From the NCBI GenBank assembly GCA_963731625.1, contig CAVSWH010000001.1, positions 1,364,001 through 1,428,000 of the forward strand: a DNA stretch of 64,000 bases, in the 5' to 3' direction. Source of the stretch: PALSA-555 sp963731625. GTDB lineage: Bacteria; Actinomycetota; Acidimicrobiia; IMCC26256; PALSA-555. The notes beneath the pieces were generated by a model. That model was not told the origin of the DNA, did no database searches, and was given only the letters and a program-made list of their open reading frames with translations. The translations under genes and the position numbers were made by a program. This document shows positions 42,245 to 51,617 of the stretch, piece by piece; positions within the stretch are counted from its first letter, which is position 1, and the number at the start of each line of letters is the position of its first letter.

Positions 42245-43894
42245 GTGCCGACCGTCGCCTTCGACCGCGCCGCCGCGCTCCGACGACTGGGCGACGAGGC
42301 CTTCGACGTCGTGGTCGTCGGCGGCGGGATCACCGGCGCGGGCTGCGCCCTCGACGCCGCCGCCCGGGGCTTCCGCACGGCCCTCGTCGAGCGGGACGAC
42401 TTCGCCTCGGGCACCTCGTCGAAGTCCTCGAAGCTGGTGCACGGCGGCCTGCGCTACCTGCAGCAGAAGGACGTCGCCCTCGTCTACGAGGGTCTCGCCG
42501 AGCGCCAGCGGGCGCTGCGCAACGCCCCGCACCTCGTGCGGGTGCTGCCCTTCTTGATCCCGATCCTGTCTCGCGACGGGCTCGTCGACCGGCGAGTCGC
42601 CCGGGCGCTCGGCGCCGCGCTCTGGATGTACGACGTCACCGGCGGCCTGCGCATCCACAAGGCGCACCGCCGCGTCGACCACGACCGGGCGCTGGCGCTC
42701 ATGCCGACGCTGCGCCCCGAGACCCTCGCCTCGGCGTACCTCTACTACGACGCCCACGCCGACGACGCCCGCCTCACCCTGTGCCTGGCCCGCACCGCGG
42801 CGGCGCACGGCGCGGTCGTCGCCAACCGCCTCGAGGCGGTCGGGCTCGCGAAGGGAGCCGACGACAACGTCCAGTCGATCACGCTGCGCGCCGACGGCGA
42901 GGAGATCACCGTCCGGACGCGCATCGTCGTGAACGCCACCGGGGTCTGGGCCGACGGCCTGCGGGCCCTCGACGAGGGCGCGAACCCCGAGTCGATCCGC
43001 CCGGCGAAGGGCGTGCACATCACGGTCCCCTGGTCGAAGGTGCGCAACAAGATCGCCGTGATCGTCCCGGTCCCGCGTGACCGCCGGTCGGTCTTCGTCG
43101 TGCCGTGGGGCGACTTCACCTACATCGGGACGACCGACACCGACTACGACGGGCCGATCGACGACCCGCAGTGCAGCCCCGACGACATCGAGTACCTGCT
43201 CCGCGCGCTGAACCGGGCCATCGCCAACCCGGTCGGCGTGGAGGACATCTGCGGGACCTGGGCCGGGCTGCGACCGCTGCGGCGCACCGCGACCAGCGCC
43301 CGCACGGCCGACCTCTCGCGGCGCCACGGTGTCCGGGTGTCGACGAGCGGGGTCATCACGGTGACGGGCGGCAAGCTCACGACCTACCGCCGCATGGCCG
43401 CCGACACGATCGACCAGGCGGCGCGGCTCCTCGGCACACGCGCCAAGTGCCGCACGCGACGGCTCGCGCTCCTCGGCGCCGACGGCTTCGACACACCCGA
43501 CCCGGGCGGCGAGCCGAGCGTGCACGAGCACCTCGCCGGCCGCTACGGCACGGAGGCCGAGGCGGTGCTCGGCCTGCTCCGCGAGGACCCGAGCCTCCGG
43601 GAGCCGCTCGTGCCGGGCCTCCCCTACCTGCGGGCCGAGGCGGTCCACGCCGCCCGCCACGAGATGGCCACCACGCTCGACGACGTGCTGTCCCGCCGGA
43701 CCCGCGCCCGGCTCCTCGCACGCGACGCGTCCAAGGCCGCGGCCGCGGACGTGGCGCGCCTCCTCGCCCCCGAGCTCGGCTGGGACGACGCGCGCGTGGC
43801 GCGGGAGGCCGAGGAGTACCGCGCCGCGGTCGACCACGAGCGCGGCATCGCCCAGCTGCCCGAGACCGCGCTCGACGCGTCGCTCGGCGCCTAG
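42245..43894 (+). CDS. glpD: Glycerol-3-phosphate dehydrogenase, FAD-dependent
   Basis: The 549-residue protein has the FAD-binding VVVVGGGITGAGCALDAAARG, the signature ASGTSSKSSKLVHGGLRYLQQ, GVHITVPW, VFVVPWGDFTYIGTTDTDYDG and VTGGKLTTYRRMA, with the C-terminal helical domain. GlpD oxidises glycerol 3-phosphate to dihydroxyacetone phosphate at the membrane and passes electrons to quinone. The neighbours are an AGPS-like enzyme that uses DHAP-type substrates and glycerol kinase that makes glycerol 3-phosphate. Confidence 0.95.
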   Translation: MPTVAFDRAAALRRLGDEAFDVVVVGGGITGAGCALDAAARGFRTALVERDDFASGTSSKSSKLVHGGLRYLQQKDVALVYEGLAERQRALRNAPHLVRVLPFLIPILSRDGLVDRRVARALGAALWMYDVTGGLRIHKAHRRVDHDRALALMPTLRPETLASAYLYYDAHADDARLTLCLARTAAAHGAVVANRLEAVGLAKGADDNVQSITLRADGEEITVRTRIVVNATGVWADGLRALDEGANPESIRPAKGVHITVPWSKVRNKIAVIVPVPRDRRSVFVVPWGDFTYIGTTDTDYDGPIDDPQCSPDDIEYLLRALNRAIANPVGVEDICGTWAGLRPLRRTATSARTADLSRRHGVRVSTSGVITVTGGKLTTYRRMAADTIDQAARLLGTRAKCRTRRLALLGADGFDTPDPGGEPSVHEHLAGRYGTEAEAVLGLLREDPSLREPLVPGLPYLRAEAVHAARHEMATTLDDVLSRRTRARLLARDASKAAAADVARLLAPELGWDDARVAREAEEYRAAVDHERGIAQLPETALDASLGA

Positions 43895-43908
43895 CCAGGG
43901 GGCCGGAC

Positions 43909-45423
43909 CTGCCCGAGACCCGGCGCGGCGCCCCGACCCCGCCGATCGCGTTCGGCGCCGGCGTCTCCGACGAGGTCCCGCCGACGAGTCGCCTCGACAC
44001 GGCTCGCGTCGACGTCCCGGACGCGGTCCTCACTCGGCTGCGCGACGTCTGCCCGGTCCTCACCGACGCGGGCACGCGCGGGGAGGCCAGCCGTGACTGG
44101 TGGCCGCTCGGCATGGTGTGGGCGCTCGACGACCAGGTCGCGTCGCTCGCCGCGGCGGTGGCGCGCCCGACCACCGCGGCGCAGGTGCGCGACGTGCTCG
44201 CCGTCTGTCACGAGGCGACGGTCCCCGTCACGGCCGCGGCGGGCCGCAGCGGCGTGTGCGGCGCGAGCGTCCCGGTCCACGGCGGGCTGCTCCTGGATCT
44301 CTGCGGCCTGGCGGGGATCGTCGACGTCGACGCGGTGTCGCTCGTCGCCGACGTGCGGGCCGGCACCTTCGGCGACGTGCTCGAGGACGAGCTGCGGGCG
44401 GCGCACCACGTCACCGTCGGCCACTGGCCCCAGTCGGTCGCGCTCTCGACCGTCGGCGGCTGGCTCGCGTGCCGGGGGGCCGGCCAGTACTCGACCCGCT
44501 ACGGGAAGATCGAAGACATCGTCGAGGGCCTCGACGTCGTGCTCGCCGACGGGACGGTCGTCCACACCGGCGGCGTGCCACGCGCCGCGGCCGGTCCCGA
44601 CCTGACCCAGCTGTTCGTCGGCAGCGAGGGCACGCTCGGCGTCATCACCGGCGCGCGGCTGCGCGTCCACCCCACGCCACCGGCCGAGCGGCGGGCCGCG
44701 TACGGGTTCTCGTCGTTCGCCGCCGGACTCGACGCGTGCCGGGTGATCCTCCAGCGCGGCGCGACGCCGGCGGTGCTGCGCCTCTACGACGACGCCGAGG
44801 GGGCCCGCAGCCTTCGCACCGAGGCGGGCGTCCACCCGCTGGTCGTCCTCGACGAGGGCGATCCCGGGCTCGTCGACGCGACGATGGCCGTGGTCGCCGA
44901 GGCGTGCGCCGCGTCCGCCCCGCTCGGCGACGACCTCGTGGCCCGGTGGCTCGAGCACCGCAACGACGTCTCGGCCCTCGAGGCGCTGATCCGGCGCGGC
45001 TATGTCGTCGACACGCTGGAGATCGCGGCGCGGTGGCGCGACCTGCCGGCGATCTACGACGACGCCACCGCCGCGCTGTCCCGCATCGACGGGACGCTCA
45101 CCGCGTCGGCGCACCAGTCGCACGCCTACCTCGACGGGGCCTGCCTCTACTTCACGTTCGCCGGCCAGCCCGAGCCCGCGCGCCGCGAGGCGTACTACCG
45201 GGCGTCGTGGGACGCCGCGACGCGTGCCGTGCTCGCGCGTGGCGGCGCGCTGAGCCACCACCACGGCATCGGCTTGAACCGCGCCCGCTTCGTCGGCGAC
45301 GCGCTCGGCACCGGCGCCGGGGTGCTCGCCGCGCTGAAGGGGGCGCTCGACCCGCGCGGCATCCTCAACCCCGGCAAGCTCGGGCTGGCGTCGCCGTTCG
45401 GGCCGTCGCCGGCGTGGCCGTGA
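43909..45423 (+). CDS. Alkylglycerone-phosphate-synthase-like FAD oxidoreductase
   Basis: The 504-residue protein belongs to the PCMH-type FAD family and matches alkyl-DHAP synthase: PVTAAAGRSGVCGASVPVHGG and TVGGWLACRGAGQYSTRYGKIEDIVEGLDVVLADG for FAD, FVGSEGTLGVITG, and ALSHHHGIGLNRARF, the HHH-G motif of AGPS, ending LDPRGILNPGKLG. AGPS swaps an acyl for an alkyl chain on DHAP to start ether lipids. No ATG, GTG or TTG lies in frame before the conserved domain. CTG at 43909, behind AGGGGG, is the best start. Confidence 0.82.
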   Translation: MPETRRGAPTPPIAFGAGVSDEVPPTSRLDTARVDVPDAVLTRLRDVCPVLTDAGTRGEASRDWWPLGMVWALDDQVASLAAAVARPTTAAQVRDVLAVCHEATVPVTAAAGRSGVCGASVPVHGGLLLDLCGLAGIVDVDAVSLVADVRAGTFGDVLEDELRAAHHVTVGHWPQSVALSTVGGWLACRGAGQYSTRYGKIEDIVEGLDVVLADGTVVHTGGVPRAAAGPDLTQLFVGSEGTLGVITGARLRVHPTPPAERRAAYGFSSFAAGLDACRVILQRGATPAVLRLYDDAEGARSLRTEAGVHPLVVLDEGDPGLVDATMAVVAEACAASAPLGDDLVARWLEHRNDVSALEALIRRGYVVDTLEIAARWRDLPAIYDDATAALSRIDGTLTASAHQSHAYLDGACLYFTFAGQPEPARREAYYRASWDAATRAVLARGGALSHHHGIGLNRARFVGDALGTGAGVLAALKGALDPRGILNPGKLGLASPFGPSPAWP

Positions 45424-45424
45424 C

Positions 45425-46870
45425 GTGACGGACCCGGTCCTCGTCGTCGACGTCGGCACGTCGTCGGTGCGGGTCGCGATCGTGGGGCCCGACGCCCAGC
45501 TCCGGGCCGAGTGGCGCGAGTCGCTGCTGCCGTCCTCGCCCGCACCCGGGCAGGTCGAGTTCGACGCCGCGCAGCTCGGCGAGGCGGTGCGACGCATGGC
45601 GGCCACGGCGCTGGCCGCGCAGGGCCCGGTCGCCGCCGTGGGCATCGCGAACCAGCGCGGCTCGACGGTGCTGTGGGACCGCGCGACGGGCGCACCCGTC
45701 GGACCGGCGATCGGGTGGCAGGACCTGCGGACGGTCGGCCGCTGCCTCGAGCTGCGCGCCGAGGGACTGCACGTCGGGCCGAACGAGTCGGCGACGAAGC
45801 TCGAGGCGCTCCTCGACCGCGCCGACCCCGAGCGGACCCGGGACCTCTGCTTCGGCACGGTGGACAGCTGGGTCGCCTGGGTGCTCTCCGACGGCGCGCT
45901 GCACGTCACCGACGCGTCGAACGCCGCCGTCACCGGACTGCGCCGCCGCAGCGGCGACGACTGGTCCGAGACCGCGCTCGCGGCGTTGCGGGTGCCCCGG
46001 CACGTGCTGCCGGCCGTCGTCGACTCGTCGGGCGTGCTCGGCGTCGCCGCCGCGCTGCCCGGACAACCCCCCGTCGCGGGGATCCTCGGCGACCAGCAGG
46101 CGTCGCTGCTCGGTCAGGCGTGCATCGAGCCGGGCCAGGCGAAGATCACCTTCGGGACCGGGGCGATGCTCGACGTCGTCGTCGGCGCCGACCGCCCCGG
46201 CTTCGATCGCGGCCCGGCCGGGACGTTCACGATCATCACCCGCCGGGTCGCCGGCCGGGTCACGTGGGGCGTGGAGGCCATCGCGCTCGCGGCCGGCACC
46301 AACATCGAGTGGCTCCGCGACGACCTCGGCCTGATCCCCGACGCCGCCTCGTCGCACACCCTCGCCGCCGAGGTCGACGACACCGGCGACGTCTGGTTCG
46401 TCCCGGCGCTGCTCGGCCTCGGGACGCCCTCCTGGGACTACGGCGCACGGGGCGCGCTGCTCGGCATGACCCGCGGGACCTCAGCCGCCCAGATCGTGCG
46501 CGCCGTGCTCGTCGGCGTCGCCCAGCGTGGGGCGGACCTCGTCGACGCCGCGACCGTCGACGCCGCGACGACGATCGACGTGCTGCGCGTCGACGGGGGC
46601 ATGACGTCCAACCCGACGTTCCTGCAGGCCCTCGCCGACGCGGCCGAGCGGCCCGTCGAGATCGCCCCCGTGCGCGAGGCGACCGCCCTCGGCGCGGCGT
46701 TCGCGGCCGGCGCGGCCGTCGGGATCTGGGCCGACGACGCGGCGCTCGCCGCCACGTGGGCGCCGGCCGGTCGCGTCGAGCCGCGCGGGCCCGCCCACCG
46801 CGAGCGCTGGCATGACGCCGTCGAGCGGGCCCGGGGCTGGATCCCCGAGCTCTCCGCCCTCGACGTGTGA
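45425..46870 (+). CDS. glpK: Glycerol kinase-like FGGY-family carbohydrate kinase
   Basis: The 481-residue kinase has VVDVGTSSVRVAIV (phosphate 1 motif), VGIANQRGSTVLWDRATGAPVGPAIGWQDLRT, KITFGTGAMLDVVV, RVDGGMTSNPTFLQALAD (adenosine motif) and REATALGAAFAAG. The WQDxRT stretch and length favour glycerol kinase over xylulokinase. GTG is one base after the AGPS-like stop. It would make glycerol 3-phosphate for GlpD and lipid synthesis. FGGY specificity is hard to prove from sequence. Confidence 0.85.
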   Translation: MTDPVLVVDVGTSSVRVAIVGPDAQLRAEWRESLLPSSPAPGQVEFDAAQLGEAVRRMAATALAAQGPVAAVGIANQRGSTVLWDRATGAPVGPAIGWQDLRTVGRCLELRAEGLHVGPNESATKLEALLDRADPERTRDLCFGTVDSWVAWVLSDGALHVTDASNAAVTGLRRRSGDDWSETALAALRVPRHVLPAVVDSSGVLGVAAALPGQPPVAGILGDQQASLLGQACIEPGQAKITFGTGAMLDVVVGADRPGFDRGPAGTFTIITRRVAGRVTWGVEAIALAAGTNIEWLRDDLGLIPDAASSHTLAAEVDDTGDVWFVPALLGLGTPSWDYGARGALLGMTRGTSAAQIVRAVLVGVAQRGADLVDAATVDAATTIDVLRVDGGMTSNPTFLQALADAAERPVEIAPVREATALGAAFAAGAAVGIWADDAALAATWAPAGRVEPRGPAHRERWHDAVERARGWIPELSALDV

Positions 46871-47007
46871 GCCGTGCCCGCGGGATCGCCGGCGGGCGAA
46901 CCGCGGCTGCCGCGCCGCCACCACCCCCCGCGATCTGAATACGGTGCGGGTGGCGCCGGGGCGGCGCCAGGCGCTCATGCCACCGACGGCCCCCACGAGG
47001 CGGCATC

Positions 47008-47184
47008 GTGAGCTACTTCGATGACGACCAGCTGCCCGAAGAAGACGACCTGTCCTCGGACCTCGTCCACCTGCTCGAGACCGCCGAGCGGTTCCAGTCC
47101 CGCCCGCGCCTGCCCCCGATCGACGAGCCGGAGCAGGGGGAGCCGATCACCTGGGAGGCGCGCGACGAGGAGGACGAGGCGTAA
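47008..47184 (+). CDS. Small acidic protein, unknown
   Basis: This 58-residue frame reads MSYFDDDQLPEEDDLSSDLV then an amphipathic HLLETAERFQSRPRLPPIDEP and an acidic end. It is strongly acidic with a likely helix. GAGG lies before the GTG. Codon use matches the neighbours, which supports a real gene. No family recognised. It lies alone between glpK and the sulfotransferase-like gene. Confidence 0.55.
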   Translation: MSYFDDDQLPEEDDLSSDLVHLLETAERFQSRPRLPPIDEPEQGEPITWEARDEEDEA

Positions 47185-47238
47185 GGGCCAGCGCGTCGCG
47201 TGTGGCGCGACGCGCGCCGGTCCTGAGACGCTCTCGCC

Positions 47239-48516
47239 GTGAGCAACACCCGGCCGCCGGCCGTGCGCATCGACGACCTCGCCGACCCGCAGTTCGCGCC
47301 GGCCATCGCCGAGCTGATGCAACAGATGGAGCCAGTCGCCGCCGCGCTCCGGTTCGAGCCCGACGCGCTCTGCGACCAGGCCGTCAGCGAGGCCAGCGAA
47401 TCGAGCTTCGGCGACGACGACTTCCGGGAGCGCCTCGAGGTCCTGCTGCGTGCGCTCGACACCGACACGGTCCTCAGCCCGATGGGCCGGGTGAGCGCGC
47501 ACAGCCAGCTCGTCGGGCACCTCCGCAACCGGCTCCGCATCGAGGCGCTCGTGGCGACGCACCCCGAGATCCTCGAGGTCGAGATCCGCCGGCCGATCGT
47601 CATCGTCGGCCAGCCGCGGACGGGCACGACCCATCTGCACAACCTCATGGCCGCTGACCCCACGCTGCGCTCACTCCCCTACTGGGAGAGCCTCGAGCCG
47701 GTGCTCCCGGCCAGCGAGCAGGCCGCCGTCACGTCCGGCGAGCCCGACCCACGCCTCGCCCGCACCGAGGTCGGCCTCGCCTTCCTCGACGAGGCGGCCC
47801 CCTACTTCAAGCGCATGCACGAGATGACGGTCGATCACGTCCACGAAGAGATCCAGCTCCTCGCCATCGACTTCTCGACGATGCTCTTCGAGACGATCGC
47901 CGTCCTGCCGACCTGGCGCGACGCCTACCTGGCTCGCGACCAGACCTCGTCGTACCGGTACCTGAAGAAGGTGCTGCAGGTCCTGCAGTGGCAGCGCGGG
48001 GGCGAGCGCTGGGTGCTGAAGTCACCCCAGCACCTCGAGCAGTTCGGCCCGCTGCTCGACGTCTTCCCCGACGCGACGTTCGTGGTCACCCACCGGGACC
48101 CCGTCTCGGTGATCGCGTCGAACGCCACGATGCTCGCCTACATGGCGCGCCTCAACCAGTCCTCCCCCGACCCCCGCCGGATCGGCCATTACTGGTCCGA
48201 TCGCATCCAGCAGATGCTCGAGGCCGGCATGCGCGACCGCGACCTGCTGCCGGTGGGCCGGTCGCTCGACGTGCGCTTCGACGAGTTCATGGCCGACGAC
48301 CTCGCGACGGTCGAGCGCATCTACGCCGTCGCGGACCAGCCGTTCACGCCGGCGGTGCGCGCCGCGATGGCGGCGTTCGTGCGCGACCACCCGCGCGGCC
48401 GCCACGGCGGCGTCATCTACGACCTCGAGGGCGACTTCGACCTGGACCCGGCGACGCTGCGCGCCGGGATGCGCGACTACGTGCAGCGCTTCGGCGTCGC
48501 CGAAGAGAGCAGCTAG
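47239..48516 (+). CDS. Sulfotransferase-family protein
   Basis: The 425-residue protein has the PAPS-binding loop VIVGQPRTGTTHLHNLMAADP, the second nucleotide motif WVLKSPQHLEQFGPLLDVFPDATFVVTHRDPVSVIAS, and an active-site-like region around HEMTVDHVHEEIQL. It belongs to the long actinobacterial sulfotransferase group, which may sulfate lipids or small molecules. GTG at 47239, 54 bases after the small acidic gene. Confidence 0.87.
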   Translation: MSNTRPPAVRIDDLADPQFAPAIAELMQQMEPVAAALRFEPDALCDQAVSEASESSFGDDDFRERLEVLLRALDTDTVLSPMGRVSAHSQLVGHLRNRLRIEALVATHPEILEVEIRRPIVIVGQPRTGTTHLHNLMAADPTLRSLPYWESLEPVLPASEQAAVTSGEPDPRLARTEVGLAFLDEAAPYFKRMHEMTVDHVHEEIQLLAIDFSTMLFETIAVLPTWRDAYLARDQTSSYRYLKKVLQVLQWQRGGERWVLKSPQHLEQFGPLLDVFPDATFVVTHRDPVSVIASNATMLAYMARLNQSSPDPRRIGHYWSDRIQQMLEAGMRDRDLLPVGRSLDVRFDEFMADDLATVERIYAVADQPFTPAVRAAMAAFVRDHPRGRHGGVIYDLEGDFDLDPATLRAGMRDYVQRFGVAEESS

Positions 48517-48522
48517 TCGCGC

Positions 48523-49104
48523 CTACCCGACGCCGAGCTCGGCGCGCATGCCGCGGTAGTGGAGGCCGACGAGCAGGTCGGCGAGGCCGTGCAGCACGGC
48601 GTAGAGCCCGATGATGGTCAGGAGCAGCAGCTCGGAGCGGTCCGGGTTGCCGATGGCCCACGCACCGAGGCCGATCGAGATGATCCCGGCGAGCAGGGTG
48701 AACCACCATCCCTTCACCGAGGTGTTCCTGAGCGCGATCACCACGTCGAAGATTCCCCGGATCAGCAGGTACCACGCGACGTAGATCGAGATGACCAGCA
48801 GCGTCGGGTGCGACCAGACGATGAGGCCGATCGCGGCGAGCGTGGCGAGCACGCCGACGATCACCGCGACCCATCGCATCGGGCCGACGGTCGCCCACGC
48901 GACCGCGAAGGCCGACAGGGCGCCCATGGCGAACACGATCGCCATGAACACCACGGCGATCGAGATCGAGGCCGGCCGGAACGACAGCACCAAGAACCCG
49001 AGCACCAACCAGAACACGCCGGTGACCACGAACAGGAGCCACGAACGCGCCAGCGCCTCCGCGACCTCCCGATCCAGACCCGCCGGCGACGTCGACGTCA
49101 CCAT
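48523..49104 (-). CDS. HdeD/DUF308-family membrane protein
   Basis: The 193-residue protein has six transmembrane helices in three repeated pairs (for example LLFVVTGVFWLVLGFLVL, LLVISIYVAWYLLIRGIFDVV, LLLLTIIGLYAVLHGLADLLVGL), the usual HdeD/DUF308 form. HdeD is linked to acid resistance in E. coli; function here unknown. GGGAGCGGG precedes the ATG. Converges on the sulfotransferase gene. Confidence 0.87.
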   Translation of the reverse strand: MVTSTSPAGLDREVAEALARSWLLFVVTGVFWLVLGFLVLSFRPASISIAVVFMAIVFAMGALSAFAVAWATVGPMRWVAVIVGVLATLAAIGLIVWSHPTLLVISIYVAWYLLIRGIFDVVIALRNTSVKGWWFTLLAGIISIGLGAWAIGNPDRSELLLLTIIGLYAVLHGLADLLVGLHYRGMRAELGVG

Positions 49105-49253
49105 CCCGCTCCCCCGTTCTCGCACAGGACCGCCGCTTCGCCGGGCATCATGCCAACGGCGCGCCGCGACCGCAATCGGTCGCAACGTGTGCCACCGCGT
49201 GCCACCGCGCGCGGGTCCGCGCCTCTCCTGGGGTCGGGGGTTACCGTCCGCTC

Positions 49254-49982
49254 GTGGCCGAGCCCCCTCGTCACCTCGGGTCGCACCTGCGCCAGCACGG
49301 GGTCCGGGGTCGCGGCGCCGAGCGGATCCCGGCGACCTCGCGCTACGGCGTCGTGTTGCTGCTGTTGTTCCTGACGTTCGTGTTCATGGCGTCCGGCGCG
49401 AGCGGAGGCTGGGCGCGGGTCGTCACCGTCGGCCTGCAAGGTCTGACGCTGCTCGCCGCGATGGAGGCTGCCGGCGCGCGGCGCCACGTCGTCCGCGTCG
49501 TCCTCGTGGTCGTCGTCCTGGCCTTCGTGGCCGCCCTCGCGTCACTGCTCTTCAACTCGAACCGCAACGGTGACGGGGTGTTCTTCGTCCTGAACGGGCT
49601 GCTCGTCGCGGCGGCGCCGGTCGTGATCGCGGTGTCGATCGTGCGGCGAGGGGTGATCGACCTCCAGACGGTGCTCGGGGCGATCTGCATCTACGTCCTG
49701 ATCGGGATGCTCGCGGCGTTCGTGTACGCGGCGATGAGCGATCTGAGCACGACCCAGTTCTTCGCGCAGACGAGCCACCCGAACACGTCCGACTTCCTCT
49801 ACTTCAGCTTCGTCACCCTCACCACCGTCGGGTACGGCGACCTCACGGTCGCCGCGAGCTCCGGCATCGGCCGAGCCGCCGCGATCCTCGAGGCGCTCCT
49901 CGGTCAGCTCTACCTCGTGACGGTCGTCGCGCTGGTCGTCGGCCGGCTCGGCGGCCGGCGGAACCCTCAGCCCGACGCGTAG
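49254..49982 (+). CDS. Two-pore-type potassium channel (ion channel pore domain)
   Basis: The 242-residue protein has about five transmembrane helices, then pore loop FSFVTLTTVGYGDLTV with the K+ filter TVGYGD and a final helix. No RCK/TrkA domain follows. An N-terminal basic stretch precedes the first helix. It would let K+ pass down its gradient. GTG at 49254 was used; it is divergent from the HdeD-like gene. Confidence 0.88.
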   Translation: MAEPPRHLGSHLRQHGVRGRGAERIPATSRYGVVLLLLFLTFVFMASGASGGWARVVTVGLQGLTLLAAMEAAGARRHVVRVVLVVVVLAFVAALASLLFNSNRNGDGVFFVLNGLLVAAAPVVIAVSIVRRGVIDLQTVLGAICIYVLIGMLAAFVYAAMSDLSTTQFFAQTSHPNTSDFLYFSFVTLTTVGYGDLTVAASSGIGRAAAILEALLGQLYLVTVVALVVGRLGGRRNPQPDA

Positions 49983-49988
49983 CGAGGA

Positions 49989-51086
49989 TCAGGCGGGCTG
50001 CGCCGGGAGGTGCGCCCGGTCGACCACCTCGGTCGTCGGCCGTGCCGGCGTCTCGGCCGGGTAGAACCAGCGGAACCACAGCCGCCCACGCGGGTGGCCG
50101 CACGTGGAGACCCAGTTCGGGTGGCCGGGGTCGCGCTCGGCGACGACGAGCGTCCACGACCCGTCCGCCTCGGGCACGACCTGGGAGCCGTTGATGGTGC
50201 AGCGCTCGTAGTCGTAGTTGTAGGTGTGCATGAACTGGTTCCAGAGGCACAGGTTCCAGAACGCGCACGCCGGGGAGCGCCCGCGAACGACGAGCGCCTG
50301 GTCGGGGCCGAGGTCGAAGCTGCCCATCGCGTACGCCGCGTCGCCGGCCGCCCAGCCGTGCGTCACCTGCTGGACCGGGTAGGGCTCGTCGACGTGGTTC
50401 GCTTCGCCGAGCGGGAGCGGGACGAGGTTCGACTGGTCGCGCACCCAGGTGATCGCGGCCCGGAATCGCCGGGCGAGGTCCGCGTCGTCCTCGCGCCACG
50501 TGGTGGGCGCGTCGTCGGCCTCGATGTGCCAGTCGCAGCGCCGCCCGTGCACCGGGTCGTCGAGGTAGTCGCGGGTGATCGCCACGACCGACTCGGGGTC
50601 GAGCTCGAGGAACGGCCCGTCCCACCCGGCGGGGCGGCTCGCGCTCAGCACGACGTCGAACGAGCCGTCCGGGGCGATGTGCAGGTCGTCGCGGTCGTTC
50701 ACCGTGCCGACGAGGTGGTCGGAGTAGCGGCCGTCGCGTGGCCCGCCGTAGACGGTGAGCGACAGGTACGCGGCGTCGCCCCGCTTGCCGCGCACGCGGT
50801 AGGTCCGCGTGGGGTCGATCGGCGCGTAGCGGTAGTAGGCGTCGGCGTTGTCGCCGCCCCACTTCTTGTACGGCCCGACGATCTCGACGAAGCGCGGGTT
50901 GGCCGGATCGGCCCAGACGTAGCAGTCGAGCGCCACCTGGAGGATCGAGAACATCCACCGGTAGCCCTCGAGGACCTGCTGGTCGTCGCCGAGCGCGCGG
51001 TCGCCGGTCAGGAACCGGTCGTCGAGCGAGCCGAGCACGTCGAGCAGCTCGTGGACGGCCCCCGTGGTCTCGTAGGTGCGTGCCAT
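49989..51086 (-). CDS. DUF1214-family protein
   Basis: The 365-residue protein has the DUF1214 C-terminal region (VVRGRSPACAFWNLCLWNQFMHTYNYDYERCTINGSQ, DGSWTLVVAERDPGHPNWVSTCGHPRGRLWFRWF). Its N-terminal part has YKKWGGDNADAYYRYAPIDPTRTYRVRG. The family is common in steroid- and terpenoid-degrading actinobacteria but has no firm reaction. ATG at 51086; the upstream GTG/ATG options lack support. Confidence 0.82.
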   Translation of the reverse strand: MARTYETTGAVHELLDVLGSLDDRFLTGDRALGDDQQVLEGYRWMFSILQVALDCYVWADPANPRFVEIVGPYKKWGGDNADAYYRYAPIDPTRTYRVRGKRGDAAYLSLTVYGGPRDGRYSDHLVGTVNDRDDLHIAPDGSFDVVLSASRPAGWDGPFLELDPESVVAITRDYLDDPVHGRRCDWHIEADDAPTTWREDDADLARRFRAAITWVRDQSNLVPLPLGEANHVDEPYPVQQVTHGWAAGDAAYAMGSFDLGPDQALVVRGRSPACAFWNLCLWNQFMHTYNYDYERCTINGSQVVPEADGSWTLVVAERDPGHPNWVSTCGHPRGRLWFRWFYPAETPARPTTEVVDRAHLPAQPA

Positions 51087-51120
51087 ACGCGGCACGCTAC
51101 GCGACGACCCGGGCGCGTCG

Positions 51121-51588
51121 TCAGGGCGCCTCGACGGTGTCGCCGACCCGGATCGGCCCGCCCTCGAGGATCTCGGCGCGGAGCCCGGCCCGGTGCACGA
51201 GCGCGGCGCGCACCCGCGGGCGGGTCAGGCCCTCGAGGTAGGCGCACGGCTCGGCCAGGTTGATCCCGCGCAGGCGCACGGTCCCGACGCGAAACGTCCG
51301 CCCGACGAGGTGGTTGAGCGGCACCCCGACGGTGACGACGTTGCGGCGGGTCTCGCGCTCCTCGATCGGGCACTGGTCGTCCTGGGCGGCGGCGACGGCC
51401 TCGCGCTCGATGAGGGTGATGGCGCGCTGCGCGTCGGGGATGCGGGTCCCCGAGTAGGTGCCGACGGCGGCGGCGTAGCGATCGCCGGCCAGGCCACGCC
51501 CGGCGATCGCCTCGACCTCGTCGCGTGCCTCCATCGGCTCGCCGGCGGCCCCCGCCACGTAGATCGCCACCACCTCGCCCCGGAACAT
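51121..51588 (-). CDS. MOSC-domain protein
   Basis: The 155-residue protein has the MOSC features GLAGDRYAAAVGTYSG, ITLIEREAV, RRNVVTVGVPLNHLVGRTFRVGTVRLRGINLAEPCAYLE with the conserved Cys that would bind the molybdenum cofactor, and LRAEILEGGPIRVGD. MOSC proteins move sulfur or act as molybdenum enzymes such as mARC/YiiM. It lies between DUF1214 and the unknown protein on the same strand. Confidence 0.9.
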   Translation of the reverse strand: MFRGEVVAIYVAGAAGEPMEARDEVEAIAGRGLAGDRYAAAVGTYSGTRIPDAQRAITLIEREAVAAAQDDQCPIEERETRRNVVTVGVPLNHLVGRTFRVGTVRLRGINLAEPCAYLEGLTRPRVRAALVHRAGLRAEILEGGPIRVGDTVEAP

Positions 51589-51617
51589 CGTCGAATCCTG
51601 GCCGCTCCAGCCGCGGG

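Noticed and set aside
46876..46897. GCCCGC/GCGGGC hairpin after glpK as a terminator
   Set aside because: The ten-base loop and short stem are expected by chance at this GC content, so it is not listed.
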